Assembly (NCBI GenBank): GCA_018060625.1
Contig: JAGOVS010000009.1
Location: 1-42,250 of the forward strand
Direction: 5' to 3'
Length of the DNA: 42,250 bases
Source of the DNA: Bacteriovorax sp.
GTDB lineage: Bacteria > Bdellovibrionota > Bacteriovoracia > Bacteriovoracales > Bacteriovoracaceae
The translations under genes and the position numbers were made by a program. Of the stretch, positions 7,548-16,234 are shown piece by piece. Position 1 is the stretch's first letter. Every line of letters starts with the position of its first letter. Under the pieces are notes generated by a model. The model was not told where the DNA came from and did no database searches. It saw only the letters and a list, made by a program, of their open reading frames with translations.

Positions 7548-8533
7548 TGACTTATACTAAACATTATAGTGTTTTAAAAAATGAATGCATAGATCACTTG
7601 ATTGAGAATGCTAAGAACGGAGAAGTCTCCTATTTTGCAGATTTAACTTTTGGAGGAGGGGGGCACTCGTTTGAATTGCTGTACCGAAGTCCAAAATTTC
7701 AGGTTCGTTCAACAGATCAAGACCCAGATGCTTTAAAAAATGGTGAGAAGCGAATTCATGAAGAGGGCATGAAGGAGAGAATAAAGTTGTTTAATACGAA
7801 CTTTGTTCGTTTTCCAGAGATGGTTCGACGAGATTGTCCTGAAGTTTTTGAGAATGAAGGAGGTTTTCAAGGAATTCTTTTAGACCTAGGTGTCTCCTCT
7901 CATCACTTTGATGAAGCAGGCAGAGGCTTTTCATTTCGCTTTGATGGTCCTTTGGACATGAGGATGAATCATCACTCGGACGATTTTTTAACAGCTGAAG
8001 AAATTGTTAATACTTATCGTGAAGAAAAGCTATTTAAGGTTTTCACTGAATATGGTGAAGAGAAATACGCTAAAAAAATAGCCGCTCAAATTTGTCTAGA
8101 AAGAAAAGCAAAGCCGATTTCAACTACGAAGGAGTTGGAAAATATTATTTTCCATTGTTATCCTCGGGATTTGAGACATGGAAAGACCAACCCTTCCACT
8201 CGAGTATTCCAGGCTTTGCGTTTGGAAGTTAATCGTGAGCTCGAGGTTTTAACCGATACGATTACTCACCTAATACCTCTTTTAAAAATGGGCGGACGTT
8301 TAGCGGTTATTAGCTTTCATTCCCTTGAAGATCGAATAGTAAAAAATCTCTTCAAAGAAGCAAGCGAGAGTTTGGAGTTACCAGTTCATATTTTAACAAA
8401 AAAGCCAATCGTCCCAACAGAAGAAGAAATTTTAAACAATTCTCGCTCAAGAAGTGCTAAACTAAGAGTATTAGAAAGAATTGAAGTTAAAAAAGACAAA
8501 AATAAATATAAGAAAGATTTCCGGCAAGAATAA
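7547..8533 (+). CDS. rsmH: 16S rRNA (cytosine-1402-N4)-methyltransferase
   Basis: RsmH (MraW) methylates N4 of C1402 in the ribosomal P site. The 328-residue protein has the SAM-binding motif DLTFGGGGHS (about 33-42), the LDLGVSSHHFDEAGRGFSF segment with DGPLDMRM following, and the conserved STRVFQALRLEVN and AVISFHSLEDR motifs. All are diagnostic. The ATG overlaps the mtnP stop. rsmH heads most dcw clusters after mraZ; mraZ itself is absent here. Confidence 0.97.
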   Translation: MTYTKHYSVLKNECIDHLIENAKNGEVSYFADLTFGGGGHSFELLYRSPKFQVRSTDQDPDALKNGEKRIHEEGMKERIKLFNTNFVRFPEMVRRDCPEVFENEGGFQGILLDLGVSSHHFDEAGRGFSFRFDGPLDMRMNHHSDDFLTAEEIVNTYREEKLFKVFTEYGEEKYAKKIAAQICLERKAKPISTTKELENIIFHCYPRDLRHGKTNPSTRVFQALRLEVNRELEVLTDTITHLIPLLKMGGRLAVISFHSLEDRIVKNLFKEASESLELPVHILTKKPIVPTEEEILNNSRSRSAKLRVLERIEVKKDKNKYKKDFRQE

Positions 8534-8546
8534 TCAAGGAGTGATT

Positions 8547-8864
8547 ATGGCCTCAGGAAGAAAGGCTGTTGAAAAGGTTCATTTAGGTACTAAGGTAAAG
8601 AGTGTTGTTTTTAGTTCACAAGGCTTCCCTCTTTTTCTATCCTTTACAACTCTCGCTATTTTATTTGTACTTTTTCGGATGAAAAATGTCGAAATGGATT
8701 ATCAGATAACTAAGGCGAATCGAGATATTGAAAAAGTCCTTCTCGATAATAAGGAACTCAAAGCAAAAAATGCGAGAATGCTTTCTACTGAAAAACTTCG
8801 AAGACTCGCGGCCATTCATCATTTAGATCAACCCAAACAGGATCAAATCATCGTTATTCCCTAG
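8547..8864 (+). CDS. ftsL: FtsL-like divisome protein
   Basis: FtsL is a small bitopic protein that works with FtsB and FtsQ to activate FtsW-FtsI. I choose the ATG at 8547, preceded by AAGGAG at proper spacing, giving 105 residues; an earlier in-frame ATG at 8481 would overlap rsmH. A single membrane segment (LFLSFTTLAILFVLF, about 30-44) follows a basic N-terminus. The periplasmic part is a coiled-coil-like helix rich in Lys, Asn and Glu, ending in the short IVIP tail. Sequence identity in this family is low, so the assignment rests on topology and on position between rsmH and ftsI. Confidence 0.8.
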   Translation: MASGRKAVEKVHLGTKVKSVVFSSQGFPLFLSFTTLAILFVLFRMKNVEMDYQITKANRDIEKVLLDNKELKAKNARMLSTEKLRRLAAIHHLDQPKQDQIIVIP

Positions 8865-8884
8865 GTTGGTGGTGAAGAATATTT

Positions 8885-10861
8885 ATGAATAGAGTTGAAA
8901 AAAATAGAATTATCTTCGTCTTTACATGTTTTTGTATCTTTTTTCTTTTGGTTTTGGTTAAAGCTTTTAAGGTTCAATTAATAGATGCTCGAGATTTAAT
9001 TTCAAGGGCCAATTCCCAATTTTTGAGACAGGCGACGATCTATCCTAAGCGTGGGAATATTTATGATCGAGAAGGTAACCCTCTTGCCCTCAATGTTCAA
9101 ACATACAGCATTTTTACCATTCCTAAGTCTACAAATGGAGATCGTTCTGTTTATAAAAAACTTTCTAAAATAATTCCAGAAATTTCTTATCGCGAAACCA
9201 TGGCACTTGTTAATAAGAGAAAGAAGTTTACCTGGATTGGGCGCAAGCTTAGGTTGACCAAAGATCAAGTTGATGAGGTAAAAGAACTTAAAGGGATATT
9301 TATTGAAGGAGTTCCAGAAAGAGTTTATCCAAATCATGAACTTCTTGCCCAAACGTTGGGTTTTGTTGGTTTAGATAACTCTGGTCTCGCAGGCCTTGAA
9401 CACTTATACGATAAAGAATTGAGAGGAAACCCGGTCACTCTTAAATATACGATAGATAACAAGGGCCGCGCGATAAAGTTTGAAAGCCATCAAGATGTCA
9501 CGGCTCAAGCGAAAGATATCTATCTTACAATTGATAAAGACATCCAAGGCATGGCCGAGAAATATTTAAAAGAAGCGGTTCTAAAACATGCAGCAGATAA
9601 AGGAGGAGTCGGTGTCATTGATTCTTCAACCGGCGAGATTTTAGCCATTGCAAATTATCCGGCCTTTGATCCTAATGATGTGAAAGCCTCTCAACCAGAG
9701 CATAGAAAATTAGCTTTTGCGACAGATCCTTTTGAGCCCGGATCAGCTTTTAAATTATTTACAGTTGGCTCTGCTTTTGAGCATAAAGTTGCCAAGTTAG
9801 ATTCGAATTATTACTGTGAGCAAGGGCAAATGAAGGTTGATGGGCATGTCATTTCAGAAGCGGAGTCTCACGAGCGTTACGAATGGTTATCAGTTGCAGA
9901 TATAGTTAGGTTTTCATCAAATGTTGGGACAACAAAGATCGCCTTTGACTTAACTTTTCCAAAATTTAAAGAAACTTTGAAGAAATTAAATTTTGGTGAA
10001 AAAACCGGAATCGAGATCCCTGGGGAATCAAGAGGTATATTTACTGAAGCAGAGAACGTGACCCCCCTCTCGCTTAGCAATATTAGCTTTGGACAAGGAA
10101 TTGCAGTAACAGGTGTTCAGATGCTGGCCGCTTATGCAGCCATCGCAAATGGTGGCGAATATATTCGCCCTACAATTATCAAAAAAGATCAAAGCCAAGT
10201 GGCAGAGCTCGAGCCCGAAAATGATCACCAGTTGAAAAAGAGAATGAGAGTTTTTGCCCCAAAGACAAGTGAAGATTTGACCAAGGCCTTGGTGGGAGTT
10301 GTAGAAAAAGGAACAGGTGTACCTGTTCAAATTCCTCACTTTAAAATTGCAGGGAAAACGGCGACAGCTCAAAGGGTGGATAAAAGTGGCGGATATCGCG
10401 GCTATATTTCTGGCTTTATTGGCTTTCCAGTTAATGTTGATCGTCGATTCGTCATTTATGTCTATATTGATAACCCTCGTGTGGGTGGATATTATGGTGC
10501 AGCTGTCGCTGGTCCAGTATTTAAAAACTTGGCCCAATATATGCTTTACAAAAATAAGGACATTCGCAAGTTGGCCGATACAGATGAAAAAGTAGAAAAA
10601 GATTTGGACTTGAAAAACGTGAAAAACAATATTGATATTGTTCAAGAAAAATTATCTTCCACAAGAGCTTATGATCCAAATGTTGTTCCAAACTTTGTAG
10701 GTCTTGATAAGATTTCAACGATGAACTTAGCAACAAAAATGAATCTACAACTAATACATAAAGGAATGGGAGTTGTTTCTACGCAGCTTCCTGCACCTGG
10801 AACTCCTTTGGCCGACGATTTAATTATTAAATTGGAATATTCCCCACCAAATTATGAATAA
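8885..10861 (+). CDS. ftsI: Septal transpeptidase FtsI (class B PBP) with PASTA domain
   Basis: FtsI cross-links septal peptidoglycan. The 658-residue protein has one N-terminal membrane helix (about 8-26), a dimerisation domain with PKRGNIYDREGNPLA, and a transpeptidase domain with the active-site motif SAFK (Ser287), SSN (344-346) and K491-T492-A493. The third motif is normally KTG, so its Gly-to-Ala change is unusual. A C-terminal PASTA-like domain (VPNFVGLDKISTMNLA onward, about 598-655) is common in Deltaproteobacteria-type and Gram-positive FtsI proteins but not in E. coli. The end overlaps the murE start by eight bases. Confidence 0.95.
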   Translation: MNRVEKNRIIFVFTCFCIFFLLVLVKAFKVQLIDARDLISRANSQFLRQATIYPKRGNIYDREGNPLALNVQTYSIFTIPKSTNGDRSVYKKLSKIIPEISYRETMALVNKRKKFTWIGRKLRLTKDQVDEVKELKGIFIEGVPERVYPNHELLAQTLGFVGLDNSGLAGLEHLYDKELRGNPVTLKYTIDNKGRAIKFESHQDVTAQAKDIYLTIDKDIQGMAEKYLKEAVLKHAADKGGVGVIDSSTGEILAIANYPAFDPNDVKASQPEHRKLAFATDPFEPGSAFKLFTVGSAFEHKVAKLDSNYYCEQGQMKVDGHVISEAESHERYEWLSVADIVRFSSNVGTTKIAFDLTFPKFKETLKKLNFGEKTGIEIPGESRGIFTEAENVTPLSLSNISFGQGIAVTGVQMLAAYAAIANGGEYIRPTIIKKDQSQVAELEPENDHQLKKRMRVFAPKTSEDLTKALVGVVEKGTGVPVQIPHFKIAGKTATAQRVDKSGGYRGYISGFIGFPVNVDRRFVIYVYIDNPRVGGYYGAAVAGPVFKNLAQYMLYKNKDIRKLADTDEKVEKDLDLKNVKNNIDIVQEKLSSTRAYDPNVVPNFVGLDKISTMNLATKMNLQLIHKGMGVVSTQLPAPGTPLADDLIIKLEYSPPNYE

Positions 10862-12284
10862 AGAAAAAATATTATCGCTTATAAAAGACTCAACGGTATC
10901 GAGTAACATCATCAATGAGTTGACTGCTGATTTAAAAAATATAACAACAAATCTTCAGGACGCGAAAAGAGAAGATATTGTCTTTTATAAAATTGAAAAA
11001 AGTCATTCAAAATCAGAAGAAAATTTCAATAAAAGAATGATGGGAGCAAAACCCGGACTACTAGTTTTAAATGAAGAGGCACAGGAGTCGATCAAGTCGG
11101 ATAATACGATTTTTATTAAACATGCTGATTTTTTAAGAATACAAAAAATCCTTTTGGATGAGCTTTTTCCGAATAAGCAAATCATGAAAATGGTAGGGAT
11201 AACTGGGACAAACGGAAAGACGACTACGGTAAATCTTGCAATGCAAATAGCATCAATGTCCGGACATCCTTCAATCTCTATTGGTACTATTGGCGTGCAA
11301 GATATGAATGGATCCTTAATTTCGGATATAGAATCAACCACTCCTTCATACGCAGAATTGCGAAAATTGATATACAGGTTTCAAGATACATATGAAGTTT
11401 GCTTTATAGAGGTAAGCTCCCATGCTCTTTCTCAGAATAGACTTTTTGACATTAAGTTAGATTGTGCTGGTTGGACCAGCTTCTCCCAAGATCATCTTGA
11501 TTATCATCGAACAATGGATGAATATTTTAAAGCGAAGTTACTCATTGAAGAAAAATTTCTCAAGAAGAATGCCTCCTTGTTAATGCCTGCACAGGAAACG
11601 GGGCTTTGGAATAAAATTAAAGCAGAAGCGCCTTTGGCAAAAATTAAAATGGCAAAGACACTTGACCAGAGGAATTTTGGACAAAGCTTAGAAGAGAGAC
11701 CGCTTTTTTATCATTCATCTTACAATCAGAGTAATGTAGAGATTGCTCTTCAAGTAAATGAAGAACTTTTCGGCTTAGAGTGCCTGAGAAAAATCCAACT
11801 AAAAGAGATTAAAACTCCCCTAGGAAGATTTTCAGTAATTGAATTGCAAAATGAATCTATGGCCATTATTGATTACGCCCATACACCGGACGCCTTGGTA
11901 AATATTGGTAACGCGATAAAAACAGCCTTCCCCGGCCATTCATTAACGGTTGTTTTTGGTTGCGGAGGAAATAGGGATAAAAGTAAAAGGCCTTTGATGG
12001 GAAAGGCAGTTTCAGAGTTTGCCAATAAGATGATTGTGACTTCCGACAATCCAAGAGATGAAGCGCCTGAGGATATAATTATTGATATTCTCGCAGGCAT
12101 CAAAGGGAGCTATGAAGCGGTCATTGACAGAAACAAGGCCATCTTAGCGGCGCTTGAGAGCCTTGGAAAAAAAGAAATTGTTTTGATTGCGGGTAAGGGG
12201 CATGAAGAATATCAAGAAATAAAAGGCATTAAATATCCTTTTAGTGATTTTAATATCGTTATGAATTTTAAAGCAGGAAAATGA
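10854..12284 (+). CDS. murE: UDP-MurNAc-tripeptide ligase (meso-diaminopimelate adding)
   Basis: MurE adds the third amino acid to UDP-MurNAc-L-Ala-D-Glu. The 476-residue protein has the P-loop GTNGKTTT, the STTPS substrate motif, SSHALSQNR, DHLDYHRTMDEYFKAK with the carbamylated lysine, and DYAHTPDAL. The motif DNPR (in SDNPRDEAP) selects meso-diaminopimelate rather than lysine, so the wall chemistry can be predicted. The N-terminal UDP-binding domain is shorter and more divergent than usual. The start lies inside the ftsI end, and murF begins one base after the stop. Confidence 0.96.
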   Translation: MNKEKILSLIKDSTVSSNIINELTADLKNITTNLQDAKREDIVFYKIEKSHSKSEENFNKRMMGAKPGLLVLNEEAQESIKSDNTIFIKHADFLRIQKILLDELFPNKQIMKMVGITGTNGKTTTVNLAMQIASMSGHPSISIGTIGVQDMNGSLISDIESTTPSYAELRKLIYRFQDTYEVCFIEVSSHALSQNRLFDIKLDCAGWTSFSQDHLDYHRTMDEYFKAKLLIEEKFLKKNASLLMPAQETGLWNKIKAEAPLAKIKMAKTLDQRNFGQSLEERPLFYHSSYNQSNVEIALQVNEELFGLECLRKIQLKEIKTPLGRFSVIELQNESMAIIDYAHTPDALVNIGNAIKTAFPGHSLTVVFGCGGNRDKSKRPLMGKAVSEFANKMIVTSDNPRDEAPEDIIIDILAGIKGSYEAVIDRNKAILAALESLGKKEIVLIAGKGHEEYQEIKGIKYPFSDFNIVMNFKAGK

Positions 12285-12285
12285 T

Positions 12286-13677
12286 ATGCTTTCATCAAAT
12301 CTATTCTCAAAAATTCCTTCTCTTATAAAACTCATTGGTCCAGAACATGAAAGAACATTTGTTGTAAATACAGATTCAAGGACGATTGTAAGCGGTGAAG
12401 CTTTTATTGCACTTCATGGGGAAAACTTCGATGGCTTTAACTATGTTGAACATGTTTTAAAATCTGGAGCACAAATTGTTATTTTTTCGGGCAAAGAAGG
12501 ACGAAGTGAGTTTATTAAGAAATTAGCCTCTGAATATTCCAATGTTTTATTTGTAGAAACAAGTGATAGTTTGAAATTTCTTCAAGAGCTCGCTTCGCTT
12601 TATGTAACAAACTGGAGAGCTGTAAAGGATTCCAGGAAAATTATTGGAATCACGGGCTCAAATGGAAAAACAACTCACAAGGAAATGATTTTTGCTCTTT
12701 TAAATCAACTTTTCCCAGACAAAGTTTTAGCGACCAAGGGAAATTTAAATAATCATATTGGTGTTCCACTAACCTTACTTAGACTTGAAGAGAAACATGA
12801 AATAGCCATTATTGAAATGGGGATGAATCACCCTGGAGAGATTGCCGATTTGTGCTCCATTGCTCACCCAGAGCATGGAATGATTACAAATATTGGAGCT
12901 GCTCACATTGAGTTTATGCATTCAATGGATAATATTTTCAAAGAAAAAAATGCTCTTTATCTCTCAGTTCTTAAAAATGCAGAAGGTAGAGGAATGTTTG
13001 TCGTTAATGTAGATGATGCATTTTTAAGCAGAATCATTTCCTCAGAAGGTCTTACAACTTATGGAGAAAAAAACGGTGAAGTTAAGGTTAAAATAGAGGG
13101 TCATCAAATCTCTTTCAACTTTCTAGGGCATTCATTGTTAATAACTAATAAAAATATTAACGAACACCATAACTTAAAAAATCTCGCAGGGACGACCATT
13201 CTGGCGTTAAAACTATTTCCGGAAAAAGAGAGAGAAATTGTTCAAGCGGCTAATTTATATCAGCAACCATCCATGAATCGCTCCCAGTGGATTGAAAATC
13301 TTTTTCTTGATGCTTATAATGCGAATCCAAGTTCGATGAAAACATCTCTCGATTCATTTGTTAGTATTATGAAGTCCAGAAAGATCTCAATAGATGATTG
13401 TTACTTTGTTTTGGGAGATATGAATGAATTAGGAGTCTTCGCAGAGGAGCTTCATAAAGAAATTGCCGAATACTTACACTCTTTGTGCATTAAGAATGTC
13501 ACTTTCATCGGTCGATACAAGGATTATTATCTAGCGGGTTTTAATCATCCTCAAAGTTCTTACTTGAACAAAGAAGAATTTCATGAGGAATGGAAGAACA
13601 TCAGAAAGGATTATAAATATATCTTCATTAAGGCTAGTCGTTCTTTACAATTAGAGACCCTGTTGAGTATAGTTTAA
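12286..13677 (+). CDS. murF: UDP-MurNAc-tripeptide--D-Ala-D-Ala ligase
   Basis: MurF joins D-Ala-D-Ala to the tripeptide, completing the UDP-MurNAc-pentapeptide. Family marks in the 463-residue protein are VNTDSRTI in the first domain, the P-loop GITGSNGKTTHKE, GNLNNHIGVPLTLL, EMGMNHPGEI, and DAYNANPSSMKTS in the C-terminal part. All catalytic elements look intact, in contrast to the MurD in the same operon. The enzyme needs D-Ala-D-Ala, but no ddl gene lies in this window, so that ligase must be encoded elsewhere. Confidence 0.96.
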   Translation: MLSSNLFSKIPSLIKLIGPEHERTFVVNTDSRTIVSGEAFIALHGENFDGFNYVEHVLKSGAQIVIFSGKEGRSEFIKKLASEYSNVLFVETSDSLKFLQELASLYVTNWRAVKDSRKIIGITGSNGKTTHKEMIFALLNQLFPDKVLATKGNLNNHIGVPLTLLRLEEKHEIAIIEMGMNHPGEIADLCSIAHPEHGMITNIGAAHIEFMHSMDNIFKEKNALYLSVLKNAEGRGMFVVNVDDAFLSRIISSEGLTTYGEKNGEVKVKIEGHQISFNFLGHSLLITNKNINEHHNLKNLAGTTILALKLFPEKEREIVQAANLYQQPSMNRSQWIENLFLDAYNANPSSMKTSLDSFVSIMKSRKISIDDCYFVLGDMNELGVFAEELHKEIAEYLHSLCIKNVTFIGRYKDYYLAGFNHPQSSYLNKEEFHEEWKNIRKDYKYIFIKASRSLQLETLLSIV

Positions 13678-13718
13678 AGTTGGTTTAATTTTTTTAATCT
13701 TACCATAGGAAAGTCAGG

Positions 13719-14795
13719 ATGCTTTACCATTTACTTTATCCACTTAGTCATATCATTAAGAGCTTTAATCTTTTTAAATACATCACCTTTAGAGCATTTT
13801 TAGCCTTTTTATTGGCCACTCTTATTTCTATAGTTTGGGGCAAAATGTTTATCGCTTTTATGAAGCGTATGCAGTTTGGCCAAATTATTCGAGATGATGG
13901 ACCTGAGTCGCACTTCAAAAAAAAAGGAACACCTACGATGGGGGGTGTTTTTATGTTGGGAAGTATTTTTATAACCACTCTTCTTTGTGGCAATTTTTTT
14001 TCAATACCACTTCAAGTTACTTTAGGGGTCACTTTTTCTTATTTTCTCTTAGGTTTCTATGATGATTATCTAAAGGTCCTGAAAAAAAATACAAAAGGCG
14101 TTTCGGCCAAGGGAAAATTGTTTTGGCAGTTTTTTACAGCAATTATTGCAATGAGCATTGTTGTAAAAGGGAATGTCGTTGATACGCAGCTCTATCTCCC
14201 CTTTTTGAAAAATCCCATTTTTGACATGGGTTATGGCTACATTCTTTTTGGTTCTATCGTTATTGTTGGCTTTAGTAACGCAGTTAATCTTACTGATGGA
14301 TTAGATGGCCTGGCCATTGGGCCCATTATGATTAGTGCTGCAACATTAGGATTTCTTACTTATGTAACAGGTCACAAAGAATTATCAAATTACCTCTACA
14401 TTCCATACATTGAGGGCGTTGGTGAAATCACCGTGCTAAGTTCGGCTATTATAGGTGCAGGAATTGGCTTTTTGTGGTACAACTCCTATCCAGCACAGAT
14501 TTTCATGGGTGATGTGGGCTCGCTTTCATTAGGAGGCACACTCGGAACGATTGCGGTCCTTGTTAAGTCAGAATTTCTCTTCGTTGTTATCGGTGGGATT
14601 TTTGTTACGGAAGCATTGTCGGTAATTATCCAGGTGGTTTCATTTAAAACACGCGGAGTACGCGTTTTTAAGATGGCCCCTATTCATCATCATTTTGAAA
14701 AGTTGGGTTGGCCAGAAACGAAAGTAACAGTTCGCTTTTGGATCATTAGTGTGTGTTTGGCAATTCTAGCGCTCTCAACGCTCAAAACGAGGTAG
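13719..14795 (+). CDS. mraY: Phospho-MurNAc-pentapeptide translocase
   Basis: MraY transfers phospho-MurNAc-pentapeptide to undecaprenyl phosphate, making lipid I at the inner face of the membrane. The 358-residue protein has about ten hydrophobic segments and the diagnostic motifs KKGTPTMGG, FYDDYLK with the catalytic aspartates, NLTDGLDGLA, FMGDVGSLSLGG, and PIHHHFEKLGW near the end. AGGAAAGTCAGG stands before the ATG, and nearly the same leader (AGGAAAAAGTCAGG) precedes ftsQ. murD starts six bases after the stop. Confidence 0.97.
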   Translation: MLYHLLYPLSHIIKSFNLFKYITFRAFLAFLLATLISIVWGKMFIAFMKRMQFGQIIRDDGPESHFKKKGTPTMGGVFMLGSIFITTLLCGNFFSIPLQVTLGVTFSYFLLGFYDDYLKVLKKNTKGVSAKGKLFWQFFTAIIAMSIVVKGNVVDTQLYLPFLKNPIFDMGYGYILFGSIVIVGFSNAVNLTDGLDGLAIGPIMISAATLGFLTYVTGHKELSNYLYIPYIEGVGEITVLSSAIIGAGIGFLWYNSYPAQIFMGDVGSLSLGGTLGTIAVLVKSEFLFVVIGGIFVTEALSVIIQVVSFKTRGVRVFKMAPIHHHFEKLGWPETKVTVRFWIISVCLAILALSTLKTR

Positions 14796-14801
14796 TCAGA
14801 A

Positions 14802-16190
14802 ATGGAAATGGAAAGATTTAAAGGTAAAAAAGTTCTCATTGTTGGTATTGGCAAAACGGGTTTTTCCCTTATCAATTTTTTTAACAGATTAGAATGCGAG
14901 ATTCGGGTAACAGATATTAAGCCAATTTTCGATTTAAATAAGTCTGTCAAAAAATTAAAAAAGATAGAACCAGCTCCCGAAATGAGTTTTGGAGAGCATA
15001 AAGATGAAGATTTTCTCGAGGCGGACGTGGTTGTTTATTCAGCTGCCATCAATCCAAATCTTCCTCAATTAGAATTGGCCCGTAAAAATGGCAAAGAAGT
15101 TTATAGTGACTTTGCCCTAGCTTATAAATTATGTAAAAAACCGGTTGTTGCCGTCTGTGGATCTTATGGGCGTACAACAATTGCGGCGATGATTGGGTAT
15201 ACATTAAAAATTGATGGTAAAAATGTTTTTGTAGGGGGAACTTCTGATGCTCCTTTTATAGACTATTGCTTGCTCCCTAATATGAATGAGATTGATTATG
15301 TTGTTGTCGAAGTTTCGGCCCTTCAGATGAAGTCCCTTCAGGATTTTCATCCCAAAGTTGTGGTTCTCCCTAATATTGGTGAGAATTTTTCTAAAGCTCA
15401 CTTTTCTTCGGTCAGTGAATATATGGAAACGAAGCTTTCTATTATTAAGAAACTATCTCCGGAAGATACCCTCATTGCCAATTATGATACCCTTGCCAAC
15501 AATGCTTCAATTCGAAATGCGAATTGCCAAGTTTATTGGTATTCTCGCCGCTCGTACGTGACACTGGGTGTAATGAATGAAATTCAAGGAACGCACTTCC
15601 ATGACAGAAGAATTCACTCAAATATCAACTATCATTCAGAATTTATTGTCTCTAAAATGCGAATAGTCGGACAAGTAAATCGTGAAAATTTGATGGCAGC
15701 AGTTACTGCTTGTAAATCACTTGATGTAAGCGATGAAGCGATCCAGACATGCATTGAGAAATTTCCAGGTATTCCAAATCGAATGGAATTTATCATGGAG
15801 AAGAATGGTGTTTGTTTTTACAACGACTCAAAAGCCGAAACAATGCCTGAAATGCTTGCAAGTTTGAAATCATTTAAGGAACCAGTCATTTTAATAGCCG
15901 GCGGAAAAGATGACGAAGATTTAAATTTCGATCCATTTGCTAAAGAAATGATGGCAAATTCTCGAGTTCTAGTTTTGGTGGGAGAATGTAAAGAGCGTCT
16001 CAACCGGGCCCTTGGAGAACATAACCAGACTTATATTGTCGGATCTTTTGAAGAGTCCGTTCTTTTTGCTTATCAAAAATCAAGAACTGGAGATGTTATA
16101 CTTCTTTCACCAGGAAATCCTGCTTCGGACTTTTTTCGTGATTATGAAGAGCGCGGGAATTATTTCAAGAAATTGGTTTATCAACTTTAA
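14802..16190 (+). CDS. murD: MurD-type ligase with altered ATP site
   Basis: By position and overall sequence this is UDP-MurNAc-L-Ala--D-Glu ligase, 462 residues. Conserved parts include the Rossmann start VLIVGIGKTGFS, VEVSALQM, YNDSKAE, the carbamylatable lysine in YMETKLSI (K211), and LLSPGNPASDFFRDYEERG. However, the P-loop reads GSYGRTT (120-126) where the family has G-S/T-N-G-K-S/T, so the invariant lysine is arginine (R124). At 195-196 the residues Asn-Phe replace the Asp-His expected before the Asp-Arg of the active site. The reading frame is intact and the same length as the family. It is either a functional divergent MurD or a paralogue; I see no other murD here. Confidence 0.82.
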   Translation: MEMERFKGKKVLIVGIGKTGFSLINFFNRLECEIRVTDIKPIFDLNKSVKKLKKIEPAPEMSFGEHKDEDFLEADVVVYSAAINPNLPQLELARKNGKEVYSDFALAYKLCKKPVVAVCGSYGRTTIAAMIGYTLKIDGKNVFVGGTSDAPFIDYCLLPNMNEIDYVVVEVSALQMKSLQDFHPKVVVLPNIGENFSKAHFSSVSEYMETKLSIIKKLSPEDTLIANYDTLANNASIRNANCQVYWYSRRSYVTLGVMNEIQGTHFHDRRIHSNINYHSEFIVSKMRIVGQVNRENLMAAVTACKSLDVSDEAIQTCIEKFPGIPNRMEFIMEKNGVCFYNDSKAETMPEMLASLKSFKEPVILIAGGKDDEDLNFDPFAKEMMANSRVLVLVGECKERLNRALGEHNQTYIVGSFEESVLFAYQKSRTGDVILLSPGNPASDFFRDYEERGNYFKKLVYQL

Positions 16191-16234
16191 AATTAAAATC
16201 TTTGAAAAACTCAAAACTTTGCTAATCTATCTAT

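Noticed and set aside
10028..10645. Long antisense ORF inside ftsI (205 codons)
   Set aside because: It is opposite a fully conserved transpeptidase domain, has a Cys/His/Ile-rich composition unlike a protein, and is explained by codon bias of the real gene.
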